Shown here piece after piece: positions 47,754-55,975 of a DNA stretch of 64,000 nt. The notes beneath the pieces were generated by a model. It made no database searches. It saw only the letters and a list, made by a program, of their open reading frames with translations, and had not been told where the DNA came from. The DNA is taken from NCBI RefSeq assembly GCF_016919445.1, contig NZ_CP070356.1, positions 4,715,502 through 4,779,501 on the forward strand, read 5' to 3'. Source of the stretch: Pseudomonas sp. PDNC002. Lineage in GTDB: Bacteria; Pseudomonadota; Gammaproteobacteria; Pseudomonadales; Pseudomonadaceae. The stretch's first letter is position 1. Each line of letters starts with the position of its first letter. Position numbers and translations under genes: made by a program.

Positions 47754-48581
47754 TCAGCTGCTCTGCGGCATCTCCCCCCGCGCCAGGCGCGCATTGATAT
47801 CGGCAATCACCGCCGGCAGTTCGGCGATGGTGTCGATCAGGTAGTGCGGGCGCGAGCCTTCGAACATCTGCCCGATGCGACGGCGCTCCTGGTCCAGTTT
47901 TTCCGCCGGCAGCGCCTTGTACTGCGCGTAGGTCAGACCCAGGGCGTTGCCCGAACAGGTCAGCGCCACGGTCCACATGCCGGCGCTACGGCCTTCGAGG
48001 ATGCCCGGCCAGGTGTCGTCGACCTTCACGCAAGCCGCGACATCATTGATGCCCAGGGCAATCACGTTGGCCAGCGCCTGCGCCGGATGCGGGCGACCGT
48101 TGGGCACTTCATCGGTGGCCACGACATGGTCGGCGACGTAGCCGTTGGTCTTCGCCAGGGCGACGACCTTCTCCATCACCACCGCCGGATAGCCGGAGCA
48201 GGAGCCGATCTTCAGGCCGCCCTTGCGCAACGTGGAGATGGCCTCCAGCGCGCCGGGAATCAGCGCCGAGTGCTCGGCGATCTTCTCGATCTGCAGCGGC
48301 ATGAAACGCTCGTAGATGGCGGTGACGTCATCGTCGCTCGGCACGCGGCCGAACTTGGCCTTGTAGCGCTCGGCAATGGCCGGGATATCGCACAGGGTGC
48401 GGATGTGGTCCCACTTGCCCATGCCCATCGGGCCGCGGGCTTCTTCCAGGCTGACCTGCACGCCGAACTCGGCGAAGGCTTCGACGAAGATCTGGGTCGG
48501 CGCGAAGGAACCGAAATCGACCACGGTACCGGCCCAATCGAGGATGGCGGCTTGCAGTTGCTTGGGTTGTTCGTAGTTCAT
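47754..48581 (-). CDS. phnX: Phosphonoacetaldehyde hydrolase PhnX
   Basis: A 275-residue HAD-superfamily phosphonatase that splits phosphonoacetaldehyde into acetaldehyde and phosphate. Nucleophile Asp15 lies in [12 protein letters not shown], the Schiff-base lysine is Lys56 in [12 protein letters not shown], and [12 protein letters not shown] carries the acidic Mg ligands. It follows phnW by 34 bp. The ATG at 48581 gives the family N-terminus MNYEQP; the TTG three codons upstream is too close to the ribosome-binding site. Confidence 0.96.
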   Translation of the reverse strand: MNYEQPKQLQAAILDWAGTVVDFGSFAPTQIFVEAFAEFGVQVSLEEARGPMGMGKWDHIRTLCDIPAIAERYKAKFGRVPSDDDVTAIYERFMPLQIEKIAEHSALIPGALEAISTLRKGGLKIGSCSGYPAVVMEKVVALAKTNGYVADHVVATDEVPNGRPHPAQALANVIALGINDVAACVKVDDTWPGILEGRSAGMWTVALTCSGNALGLTYAQYKALPAEKLDQERRRIGQMFEGSRPHYLIDTIAELPAVIADINARLARGEMPQSS

Positions 48582-48615
48582 GGCAATCAATCCTGTGGCA
48601 AGTAAGTGGCCGGGG

Positions 48616-49731
48616 TCAGATTTCGAAGACTTCCATCTCTTTCAGCGTCTCGGCGATGGCCGCGACCGCTGCGCGCATGCCGCTGCCGTCGACCTGGCCG
48701 ATGCAACCGACGCGGAAGGTTTCCACCTGGGTCAGCTTGCCCGGATAGAGAATGAAGCCCTTCTCGCGCACCCGGCCGTAGAACTCGGTGAAGCTGTAGC
48801 GGGCGTCGCGCGGAGCGTGGAAGGTGACGATGATCGGCGCCTGGATCTCGGCCGGCAGGAAGCTGCGGAAGCCCAGTTCGGCCATCTCGGCCAGCAGAGT
48901 CTGGCAATTGTTTGCGTAACGCTGATGACGGGCCGCGAGGCCGCCCTCTTCCTCGTACTGGCTCAGCGCTTCGTGCAGCGCGGCGACCACGTGGGTCGGC
49001 GGGGTGAAGCGCCACTGGCCGGTCTTGGCCATGTAGGCGTGCTGGTCCTGCAGGTCCATGGACAGCGAATGGCAGTTGCCGGCGCTGGCATTCAGCGCGG
49101 TGCTGCGGGCGAAGACGAAGCCCATCCCCGGCACGCCTTCCAGGCACTTGCCGGAGGCGGCGATCAGCGCGTCGAAGGGCACTTCACGGGCGTCGATATC
49201 CAGCGCGCCGAAGGAACTCATGGCATCGATGATCAGGCGCTTGCCGTGGGACTCGATGACCTTGGCGATGTCCTTGAGCGGATTGAGGATGCCGGTGCTG
49301 GTTTCGCAGTGGATCAGCGCGACGTGGGTGACGCTGGGGTCTTCGCGCAGCAGACGATCGACGTCGGCAGCGGTGGTCGGCACATCTTCTTCGGTTTCGA
49401 AGATGGAGAACTCGCGGCCGATCACCTGGCAGATCTTCGCCAGGCGCTTGCCGTAGGCGCCGTTGATCAGCACCAGCACCTTGCCGTCACGCGGCACCAG
49501 GGTGCCCACGGCGGCTTCGACGGAGAAGGTGCCGCTACCCTGCAGGGGCACGCAGGTGTGGGTCTGCTCGCCATGGATGATCGCCAGCAGGCGCTTGCAG
49601 ACATCGGCGGTCAGCTCGTTGAAGTCGCTGTCCCAGGAGCCCCAGTCGACCATCATGGCGCGACGGGTGCGGGGGGACGTGGTCAGCGGACCGGGAGTCA
49701 GCAGGATGGGGGCTCGCTCGGCAGTGCTCAT
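48616..49731 (-). CDS. phnW: 2-aminoethylphosphonate-pyruvate transaminase PhnW
   Basis: A 371-residue class V aminotransferase (PLP) that converts 2-aminoethylphosphonate and pyruvate to phosphonoacetaldehyde and alanine. The PLP lysine is Lys195 in [31 protein letters not shown] is the family start. AGAGGAA lies eight bases before the ATG. It forms an operon with phnX and is divergent from a LysR gene 149 bp away. Confidence 0.96.
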   Translation of the reverse strand: MSTAERAPILLTPGPLTTSPRTRRAMMVDWGSWDSDFNELTADVCKRLLAIIHGEQTHTCVPLQGSGTFSVEAAVGTLVPRDGKVLVLINGAYGKRLAKICQVIGREFSIFETEEDVPTTAADVDRLLREDPSVTHVALIHCETSTGILNPLKDIAKVIESHGKRLIIDAMSSFGALDIDAREVPFDALIAASGKCLEGVPGMGFVFARSTALNASAGNCHSLSMDLQDQHAYMAKTGQWRFTPPTHVVAALHEALSQYEEEGGLAARHQRYANNCQTLLAEMAELGFRSFLPAEIQAPIIVTFHAPRDARYSFTEFYGRVREKGFILYPGKLTQVETFRVGCIGQVDGSGMRAAVAAIAETLKEMEVFEI

Positions 49732-49829
49732 GCTCGATTCCTCTTTCGTGGGAACGTCGTCAGGGCTGAATTCGGTTGGGGCCCGGCGTCATCGCCGTGG
49801 CCTGGGCATAACTTGCCGACGGGCCAGAT

Positions 49830-49853
49830 ATCGTTCAAATTGTTTATCACGAT
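49830..49853. promoter_or_regulatory. Candidate LysR operator between phnW and lysR
   Basis: ATCGT-N14-ACGAT is an interrupted palindrome in the AT-richer centre of the divergent intergenic region, 27 bases before the LysR start. Similar in type to sites used by LysR regulators; not proven. Confidence 0.4.
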
Positions 49854-49880
49854 GCACTGCATAAGCCGGACATATACCTG

Positions 49881-50741
49881 ATGAATCTCTTCCAGCTCCG
49901 CGCCTTCGACGCCGTCGCCCGCGAACGCAGCTTCACCCGCGCCGCCGAGCGCCTGTTCATCAGCCAGCCGGCCGTGACCGGGCACGTGAAGGCGCTGGAG
50001 GAGCACTACCAGGTCAACCTGTTCCGCCGCACCGCGCGGGGTGTGGAGCTGACCCAGGACGGCATTCGGTTGTCCGCCATCAGCCGCACGCTGTTCGCCC
50101 TGGAGGAAGAAGCCGAGGCCATGCTCGACGCCAGCCGCGAGTTGGTCACCGGGCGCATCGAGGTGGCCGCCGACGGCCCGCACCTGGTGATGCCGATGCT
50201 TGCCCGACTGCGTGCACGCTACCCCGGCATCACCGTCAACCTGCGCCTGGGCAACGCCCAGGAAACCCTCGCCGCACTACTGGACGAACACGTCGATATC
50301 GCCGTGCTGACCGAAGTGGAGCCGCGCGCCGGGCTGTTCCTGCGCGGGCTGGTGGAGTCGCGCATCTGCGCACTGGTGCCAGCCAGCCATGTATGGGCCG
50401 GGTCAGTCGGCGAACTGCCGCTGGCTGAACTGGACCAGCAGATCATGGTGCTGCGCGAACCCGACTCGATCACCCGCCGCACCTTCGATGCGGCGTGCGC
50501 GGCGCAAGCGATAGAACCGCGCGTCCTGCTGGAGCTCGACAGCCGCGAGGCGGTGACCGAGGCGGTGGCGGCGGAGCTGGGGATCGGCATCGTGTCGTCG
50601 ATGGAGGTCAGCCCCGATCCGCGGGTGAAGGCCATTCCCCTGAGCGGCGAGGGCCTGCTGAATCGACACGCCATCGGCTGCCTGGAGCGCCGCCGGGGAT
50701 TACGGGTGGTGAGTGCGTTTCTGGAGTTGGCGGAGGGCTGA
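49881..50741 (+). CDS. LysR-family regulator of phnWX
   Basis: A 286-residue LysR regulator. The helix-turn-helix ERSFTRAAERLFISQPAVTGHVKALEEHYQ is at the N-terminus. It is divergent from phnW, and related LysR genes accompany phnWX in many Pseudomonas, so it probably responds to 2-aminoethylphosphonate. It shares the FTRAAERLF-x-x-QPAV stretch with the second LysR gene at 50904, suggesting the two are paralogues. Confidence 0.92.
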   Translation: MNLFQLRAFDAVARERSFTRAAERLFISQPAVTGHVKALEEHYQVNLFRRTARGVELTQDGIRLSAISRTLFALEEEAEAMLDASRELVTGRIEVAADGPHLVMPMLARLRARYPGITVNLRLGNAQETLAALLDEHVDIAVLTEVEPRAGLFLRGLVESRICALVPASHVWAGSVGELPLAELDQQIMVLREPDSITRRTFDAACAAQAIEPRVLLELDSREAVTEAVAAELGIGIVSSMEVSPDPRVKAIPLSGEGLLNRHAIGCLERRRGLRVVSAFLELAEG

Positions 50742-50789
50742 TAGTCATCGCCTGTGAATCGACTTTAGGAGCGCCGCGCGCCGATATCC

Positions 50790-50866
50790 CCTGTAGGGTG
50801 CATAACGCCTAGGGCGTTATCCGCCGTCCTGGCGGATAACCCGTTCCGGGTTATTCGCCCTACAGG
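50790..50866. repeat. Cloverleaf-like palindromic repeat
   Basis: An outer 9-bp stem CCTGTAGGG/CCCTACAGG (50790-50798, 50858-50866) encloses three perfect hairpins: ATAACGCC-TAG-GGCGTTAT (50802-50820), CCGCC-GTCCT-GGCGG (50821-50835) and ATAACCCG-TTC-CGGGTTAT (50836-50854). A competing 10-bp stem GTTATCCGCC/GGCGGATAAC can replace the middle ones. It lies between the stops of the two facing LysR genes and may also stop transcription from both sides. A related arm pair (GCGGATAACCT) occurs at 59740. Confidence 0.85.
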
Positions 50867-50903
50867 TGCCGACGGAACCTTCGGATGAATGCGAACAGCC
50901 GCC

Positions 50904-51782
50904 CTACTCCGCCGGCAAATCTTCCTTCACCAGATCTAGAAACGTCGCCACGATCCGCCGCGTGCTTTGCTCGCGCAGGCACACCAGGGTCTCGCTCATG
51001 TGCCTTTCGCAATCGACGATGGGTAGCGCCTGGACGCGGTTGTCCGAACCGAATTCCGCCGCCGATACCACGCCCACGCCAATGCCTGCCACCACCGCTT
51101 CGCGCGCGGCTTCACGACCTTCGACCTCGATGGCCGCGCGCATGCGCAAGCCGGCGCGGCGCATTTCCTCTTCCAGGGTCTGCCGAGTGACCGAACCGTG
51201 CTCGCGTATCACCAGGGGGGCATCGTCCAGATCGGCCAGATGGATCGATTCGCGATCCGCCCAGGGATGGCCACTGGCGACGAAGGCAACGATGGGATCT
51301 CGACGCAGGGTGAAGGACACCAGCCGCTCGTCCTCCACGGCGCGGCCCAACAGCGCCAGGTCGGCGCGATAGCCGAACAGCGCCTGCAACGACTCGTCGG
51401 TGTTGCCCGTTTCGATACGCACGCGGATGCCGGGATGGCGCTGGCAGAACAGCGCCACCTGCGGCAGAAGGTGCACCGCCGCGTCCACGGCCAGAACCAG
51501 GCTGCCGGTCTGCAGGGCACTGGATTCCTGCAACAGCTCCTGCGCCTCGGCCTCGATCACGAACAGACGCTGCGTCACCGCCAGCAGGCGTTCGCCCAAT
51601 TCCGTCAGGCGCACCGAGCGCTTGTTGCGATGGAACAGCAGCACGCCGTAGCGCTCTTCCAGCTTGCGTACTTGGTCGGAAACGGCCGGCTGGGTGAGGA
51701 ACAGGCGCTCGGCGGCGCGGGTGAAGCTGCCGTGCACGGCGACGGCGTGGAAGGCTTTGAGCTGGGCGTGGGAAACGGACAT
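50904..51782 (-). CDS. LysR-family regulator (second phosphonate-region LysR)
   Basis: A 292-residue LysR regulator with the helix-turn-helix HGSFTRAAERLFLTQPAVSDQVRKLEERYG. It is divergent from the MFS-RidA-FAD oxidase operon (339 bp) and convergent with the phnWX LysR gene. Layout makes it the likely regulator of the transporter operon. GAGGAA precedes the ATG. The effector is presumably a phosphonate or amine, by inference from neighbours. Confidence 0.92.
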   Translation of the reverse strand: MSVSHAQLKAFHAVAVHGSFTRAAERLFLTQPAVSDQVRKLEERYGVLLFHRNKRSVRLTELGERLLAVTQRLFVIEAEAQELLQESSALQTGSLVLAVDAAVHLLPQVALFCQRHPGIRVRIETGNTDESLQALFGYRADLALLGRAVEDERLVSFTLRRDPIVAFVASGHPWADRESIHLADLDDAPLVIREHGSVTRQTLEEEMRRAGLRMRAAIEVEGREAAREAVVAGIGVGVVSAAEFGSDNRVQALPIVDCERHMSETLVCLREQSTRRIVATFLDLVKEDLPAE

Positions 51783-52121
51783 CCGGACATTCCTCGCAAA
51801 GCAGCGAACTGACCGCCTCCCCGGAAAATCGACGGAAAGCGACTACAGGGTCATGCGACCGAGGCGAAGGTCGCACAGCAACTCTCTTACAAGGAAAACT
51901 TATTTTTAAAATTTGATAAATCGATTTCAGTTATTTGTTCGGAATTGTTTCTATCGCCTCACCGCCGCTTCCCACAAGTATTTCGGCGGTACCCAAGACA
52001 GCCTCCGTGCTTCTGACCCGCACCCCCTACCGGTGCGACGTGCTCCCGCTCTTAAAACAACAAGAACAAGAAAAGCTCAACGACTGCCGGCACAGCACAA
52101 CAACAAAAACGAGGTCAGATC
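51783..52121. promoter_or_regulatory. Divergent control region, LysR / MFS operon
   Basis: The 339 bp include a strikingly AT-rich tract at 51888-51950 (TTATTTTTAAAATTTGATAA), likely holding the promoters, and a long leader of about 170 bases before the MFS ATG with a GCACC-N-GGTGC hairpin near 52021-52036. No small gene with a ribosome-binding site was found. Confidence 0.5.
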
Positions 52122-53480
52122 ATGCTCAACCCTCACGGCAACGCAGCATCGCGCTCGCCCTTCGCATCGATCCAACGCTGGCGCTGGCAGATCTTCGCCA
52201 TCACCTGGCTGGCCTACGCGGCCTTCTACTTCACCCGCAAGGCTTTCTCGGTGGCCAAGCTGGGCATCGGCGAGGACCCTACCTTCCACCTCGACAAGGC
52301 CATGATGGCCAACCTCGACGCCACCTACCTCGCGGCCTACGCCGTGGGCCAGTTCACCTGGGGTGTGCTCGCCGATCGCTTCGGCCCGCGCGTGGTGGTG
52401 CTCGGCGGCCTGGTGATTTCCGCCGGCGCGGCCATCGTCATGGGCACCTGGGCGACCCTGCCGGTGTTCGCCACCTGCATGGTCATCCAGGGGCTCGCGC
52501 AATCCACCGGCTGGTCGGGGCTGTGCAAGAACATCGGCAGTTTCTTCGCCACCCACGAACGCGGCCGCATCCTCGGCCTGTGGAGCACCTGCTACGCCTT
52601 CGGTGGGCTGGTCGCCTCGCCCTTCGCCGGCTGGTGGGCGTACTCGGTGTTCGGCACCTGGCACGCGGCCTTCTACTCCAGCGCCGCGGTGGTCGGTGGC
52701 GTGGCCCTGCTGTTCCTGCTGCTGCAACGCAACCGTCCGCAAGACGTCGGCCTGCCGCCGGTAGAAGCCGAACCCGAGGCCGTGCGCTACGCCGGCTTCA
52801 AGCCCGAGGGGCAGAACCCAGGCGTCCGCGAAACCCTCAGCCTGGTGCTGGGCAACCGCACCGTACTGACCCTGGGCCTGGCCTACTTCCTGCTCAAGCC
52901 GGCGCGCTACGCCATCCTCCTGTGGGGACCGGTGATCGTCTATGAGCGCATGCCCGGCCTGGGCAAGGTGGGCGCGGCGATCCTGCCGACCTCCTTCGAG
53001 ATCGCTGGCCTGCTCGGCCCGATCCTGATCGGCCTGGCCTCGGACAAGATCTTCGGCGCACGGCGCATGCCGGCCTGCGTGATCAGCCTGATCGCCCTCA
53101 CCGCCTGCCTGGCGCTGTTCGTCCCGGCCATGCAGACCGGCAGCAGCCTGATGGTATTCGCCCTGCTGTTCATGATGGGCCTGACCCTCTACGGACCGGA
53201 CTCGATGATCAGCGGTTCGGCCGCCATCGACTTCGGCACCGGCAAGGCCGCTGCCACCGCTGCGGGCTTCGTCAACGGCTGCGGCTCGGTGGGCGCGATC
53301 CTCGGCGGCCTGCTGCCCGGCTACTTCGATACCTACAGCGTGTTCATCGGCTTCACCATTGCCGCGCTGGTTTCCGCCGCCATCCTGCTGCCGCACTGGA
53401 ACAGCCTGCCGGAGGGCGCCGCGTCCTCGGCCGCGCGCGTCCCCAACCGCTCCGTGAAGGTACGCATGGCGCGCTCCTGA
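52122..53480 (+). CDS. MFS transporter, organophosphate:phosphate antiporter (GlpT-like) family
   Basis: A 452-residue twelve-helix transporter of the OPA/GlpT type. RWRWQIFAITWLAYAAFYFTRKAFSVAK is the GlpT/UhpT-like N-terminus with the conserved Arg, and GVLADRFGPRVVV is the loop 2-3 motif. The OPA family carries organophosphates, so a 2-aminoethylphosphonate or other phosphonate importer is a good fit with phnWX nearby. First gene of an operon with RidA (47 bp) and an FAD oxidase. GAGG lies upstream of the ATG. Confidence 0.88.
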   Translation: MLNPHGNAASRSPFASIQRWRWQIFAITWLAYAAFYFTRKAFSVAKLGIGEDPTFHLDKAMMANLDATYLAAYAVGQFTWGVLADRFGPRVVVLGGLVISAGAAIVMGTWATLPVFATCMVIQGLAQSTGWSGLCKNIGSFFATHERGRILGLWSTCYAFGGLVASPFAGWWAYSVFGTWHAAFYSSAAVVGGVALLFLLLQRNRPQDVGLPPVEAEPEAVRYAGFKPEGQNPGVRETLSLVLGNRTVLTLGLAYFLLKPARYAILLWGPVIVYERMPGLGKVGAAILPTSFEIAGLLGPILIGLASDKIFGARRMPACVISLIALTACLALFVPAMQTGSSLMVFALLFMMGLTLYGPDSMISGSAAIDFGTGKAAATAAGFVNGCGSVGAILGGLLPGYFDTYSVFIGFTIAALVSAAILLPHWNSLPEGAASSAARVPNRSVKVRMARS

Positions 53481-53527
53481 ATTCCCCGCACAAGGACGTG
53501 CGCCCACCCGCCCCACAGGTAGACCCC

Positions 53528-53884
53528 ATGAACATCGAACGCTTCGGCGTGGTGAAACGCCGCGCCGAGATGGTCCTGCACGACCGCACGCTGTACATCG
53601 GCGGCCAGGTCGCCAGCGATACATCCCTCGACATCGAAGGCCAGACCCGGGAAATCCTCCACGGCATCGAGCAACTGCTGCAGAGCGTCGGCGCCGACCG
53701 TACCCAGCTGCTGTCGGTGCGCATCCTGCTGGCCGACCGCGCGGATTACGCCGGCCTGAACGCCGTGTGGGACGACTTCTTCCCCCTCGGCCATGCCCCG
53801 ACCCGCGCCTGCACCCTCGCGCAACTCATCGATCCTGCCTGGCGCGTCGAGATGATCGCCACGGCCGCCCTGCCCGACCATTGA
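53528..53884 (+). CDS. RidA-family protein (imine/enamine deaminase)
   Basis: A 118-residue YjgF/YER057c/UK114 (RidA) protein. HDRTLYIGGQVASDTSLDIEGQTREIL and RTQLLSVRILLADRADYAGLNAVWDDFF follow the family pattern, and PTRACTLAQL contains the conserved Arg that holds the imine carboxylate in active RidA enzymes. RidA hydrolyses reactive imines. Placement 14 bp before an FAD amine oxidase suggests it deals with that enzyme's imine product. Confidence 0.9.
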   Translation: MNIERFGVVKRRAEMVLHDRTLYIGGQVASDTSLDIEGQTREILHGIEQLLQSVGADRTQLLSVRILLADRADYAGLNAVWDDFFPLGHAPTRACTLAQLIDPAWRVEMIATAALPDH

Positions 53885-53898
53885 CCACGGAGTACGCC

Positions 53899-55287
53899 AT
53901 GCGCCCCTTCTGGCTCGAACAGGCCCTGCAGCACGACAGCGAGCGCGCCGCGTCGCTGCAGGAAGACACCCGCGCCGACGTCTGCATCGTCGGTGGCGGC
54001 TACACCGGTCTGTGGACCGCGATCATGCTCAAGGAACAGAACCCGGAACTCGACGTGGTGATCGTCGAGGCCGACATCTGCGGCGCCGGCGCCAGCGGGC
54101 GCAACGGCGGTTGTGCCCTGTCGTGGTCGGCCAAGTTCTTCACGCTCGAGCGCCTGTTCGGCCTGACCGAGGCGATTCGGCTGGTGCAGGAATCCGAGCG
54201 GAGCATCCAGGCCATCGGTGCGTTCTGCACACACTACGGCGTGGATGCCGACTACCGGCTCGACGGCACGCTGTACACCGCCAGCAACGAAGCCCAGGTC
54301 GGTGCCACCGACGGGGTCATCGCCGCCCTGGAGAAACACGGCATCAACTCCTTCAGCAAGCGCCCGCTTCAGGATGTGCAGCGCATGGCCGGTTCGCGCA
54401 AGCATCTCGAAGGCTGGTTCTCCCCGGCCGCCGCCAGCGTGCAGCCGGGCAAGCTGGTGCGCGGCCTGCGCCGGGTGGCGCTGGAGCTGGGCGTACGGCT
54501 GTACGAGGGCACCCCGATGACCGGGCTGGACCACGGCCAGCCCGCCACCGTCCGCACCCCACGCGGCGCGGTCAGCGCCGACCGCGTCGTGCTTGCGATG
54601 AACGCCTGGATGGCCCGCGCCTTCCCACAGTTCGAACGCAGCGTGGCGATCGTCTCCAGCGACATGATCATCACCGAGCCGCGCCCGGACCTGCTGCGGG
54701 AGATCGGCCTGACGTCCGGGGTCACCGTGCTGGATTCGCGCATCTTCGTGCACTACTACCACAACACCCCGGACGGCCGGATCATGCTCGGCAAGGGTGG
54801 CAACACCTTCGCCTACGGCGGCCGCATGCTGCCGGTGTTCGACCGCCCCTCGCCCTACCTCGACCTGCTGCGCGAAAGCCTGGCGGACTTCTTCCCGGCC
54901 TTCGCCGAGGTCCCCATCGCGGCGAGCTGGAACGGCCCGTCCGACCGCTCGGTGACCGGCCTGCCGTTCTTCGGCCAGTTGGGCGACGCGGGCAACGTGT
55001 TCTATGGCTTCGGCTATTCCGGCAGCGGTGTCGGGCCCTGCCACATGGGCGGGCAGATCCTCAGTTCACTGGTCCTCGGGCTGGACAACGCGTGGACCCG
55101 CTCACCGCTCACACAAGGTCCGCTGGGCTTCTTCCCGCCCGAGCCGATCCGCTACGTCGGCTCGCTGATGGTGCGCAACGCCATTCGCCGCAAGGAGCAC
55201 GCCGAGGACCGCGGTCAACGGCCACGCCGCCTGGACGTGCGGCTCGCGCGTTTCGCGGCGGCCGCGGGCAAAGCCGACAAGGCCTGA
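53899..55287 (+). CDS. FAD-dependent amine oxidase/dehydrogenase (DadA/PuuB-like)
   Basis: A 462-residue DAO-family flavoprotein. The FAD motif is VCIVGGGYTGLWTAIMLKE (near residue 32), with GASGRNGGCAL as in gamma-glutamylputrescine oxidases, and a C-terminal FAD contact GYSGSGVGPCHMGGQ. Such oxidases act on amines or N-methyl amines. FAD oxidases that act on N-methylated 2-aminoethylphosphonate have been reported from phosphonate clusters, so a similar role is plausible here, not proven. CGGAG is eight bases before the ATG. A terminator follows. Confidence 0.88.
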   Translation: MRPFWLEQALQHDSERAASLQEDTRADVCIVGGGYTGLWTAIMLKEQNPELDVVIVEADICGAGASGRNGGCALSWSAKFFTLERLFGLTEAIRLVQESERSIQAIGAFCTHYGVDADYRLDGTLYTASNEAQVGATDGVIAALEKHGINSFSKRPLQDVQRMAGSRKHLEGWFSPAAASVQPGKLVRGLRRVALELGVRLYEGTPMTGLDHGQPATVRTPRGAVSADRVVLAMNAWMARAFPQFERSVAIVSSDMIITEPRPDLLREIGLTSGVTVLDSRIFVHYYHNTPDGRIMLGKGGNTFAYGGRMLPVFDRPSPYLDLLRESLADFFPAFAEVPIAASWNGPSDRSVTGLPFFGQLGDAGNVFYGFGYSGSGVGPCHMGGQILSSLVLGLDNAWTRSPLTQGPLGFFPPEPIRYVGSLMVRNAIRRKEHAEDRGQRPRRLDVRLARFAAAAGKADKA

Positions 55288-55316
55288 GTTTCCCCTCACC
55301 TGCCGGCTGAGGGACT

Positions 55317-55351
55317 GGGCGAGGCCGCCTTGCGCGCGCCTCGCCCTTTTT
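55317..55351 (+). terminator. Intrinsic terminator of the MFS-RidA-oxidase operon
   Basis: GGGCGAGGC (55317-55325) pairs with GCCTCGCCC (55338-55346) across a 12-nt loop and is followed by five T. It starts 30 bases past the oxidase stop. Confidence 0.88.
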
Positions 55352-55407
55352 CATTTGCCCAGAGACCCGCGGAATTCAGGTTGGCCTTGTGTCGGCAGCC
55401 CCTCACG

Positions 55408-55426
55408 AATAATACTAATTATCATT
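55408..55426. promoter_or_regulatory. Fur box upstream of the ECF sigma gene
   Basis: AATAATACTAATTATCATT matches the 19-bp consensus GATAATGATAATCATTATC at 13 positions and lies 27 bases before the sigma factor start in a locally AT-rich patch. Iron repression by Fur is the expected control for a heme-uptake sigma factor. Confidence 0.75.
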
Positions 55427-55453
55427 TGAAAATTATTCCTGCTGGACGCCCTT

Positions 55454-55975
55454 GTGAGCACTTCCAACCTCGACGCGGTCTTTCTGGCCCAGCGCCTGCC
55501 GTTGCTGCGTACGCTCGTACGGATGGTGAAGAACCCGAGCATCGCCGAAGACCTGGTGCAGGAAACCTACCTGCGCGTGGCCCGCACCCTGCTGGAACGG
55601 CGCATCGACCACCTGGAACCCTTCCTCTTCCAGACCGGCCGCAACCTTGCGCTGGACCATCTGCGCCACCTGCGCATGCAGTCGCGGACCATGCTCGAGG
55701 ACGTGCCCTTCGATGTCGTGCAGGCGGTGCCGGCACCCGGCTCCAGCGCCGAGGACCAGTTGCACGCGGAGAAACTGCTGGAACGCCTGGGGGCAACCCT
55801 CAGCCAGCTCAGCGAGCGCCAGCAGCGCATCTTCATCCTCAGCCGCCTGCACGGTTGCGGCTACGCGGAGATCGCCGAGCAACTCGGCGTCTCGCCCAGC
55901 ACGGTACAAAAGGAATTGAAACTGATCATGGCGATCTGCGTCGGGCTGGTGAGCCGGCTGGAGGAATCGGTATGA
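55454..55975 (+). CDS. ECF sigma factor (FecI/HxuI type)
   Basis: A 173-residue iron-starvation ECF sigma factor. Region 2 is LVRMVKNPSIAEDLVQETYLRVA, region 4 is LSERQQRIFILSRLHGCGYAEIAEQLGVSPSTVQKELK. It should direct transcription of the receptor downstream when heme binds. GTG start at 55454; no ATG fits. The stop overlaps the FecR ATG by four bases. By order and family it corresponds to hxuI of P. aeruginosa, a comparison made from memory. Confidence 0.92.
   Translation: MSTSNLDAVFLAQRLPLLRTLVRMVKNPSIAEDLVQETYLRVARTLLERRIDHLEPFLFQTGRNLALDHLRHLRMQSRTMLEDVPFDVVQAVPAPGSSAEDQLHAEKLLERLGATLSQLSERQQRIFILSRLHGCGYAEIAEQLGVSPSTVQKELKLIMAICVGLVSRLEESV

Noticed and set aside
50790..50866. tRNA gene
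   Set aside because: The cloverleaf geometry lacks the conserved tRNA bases (for example GTTCRA in the T arm), the acceptor stem is 9 bp and the stems are perfect palindromes as in repeats.
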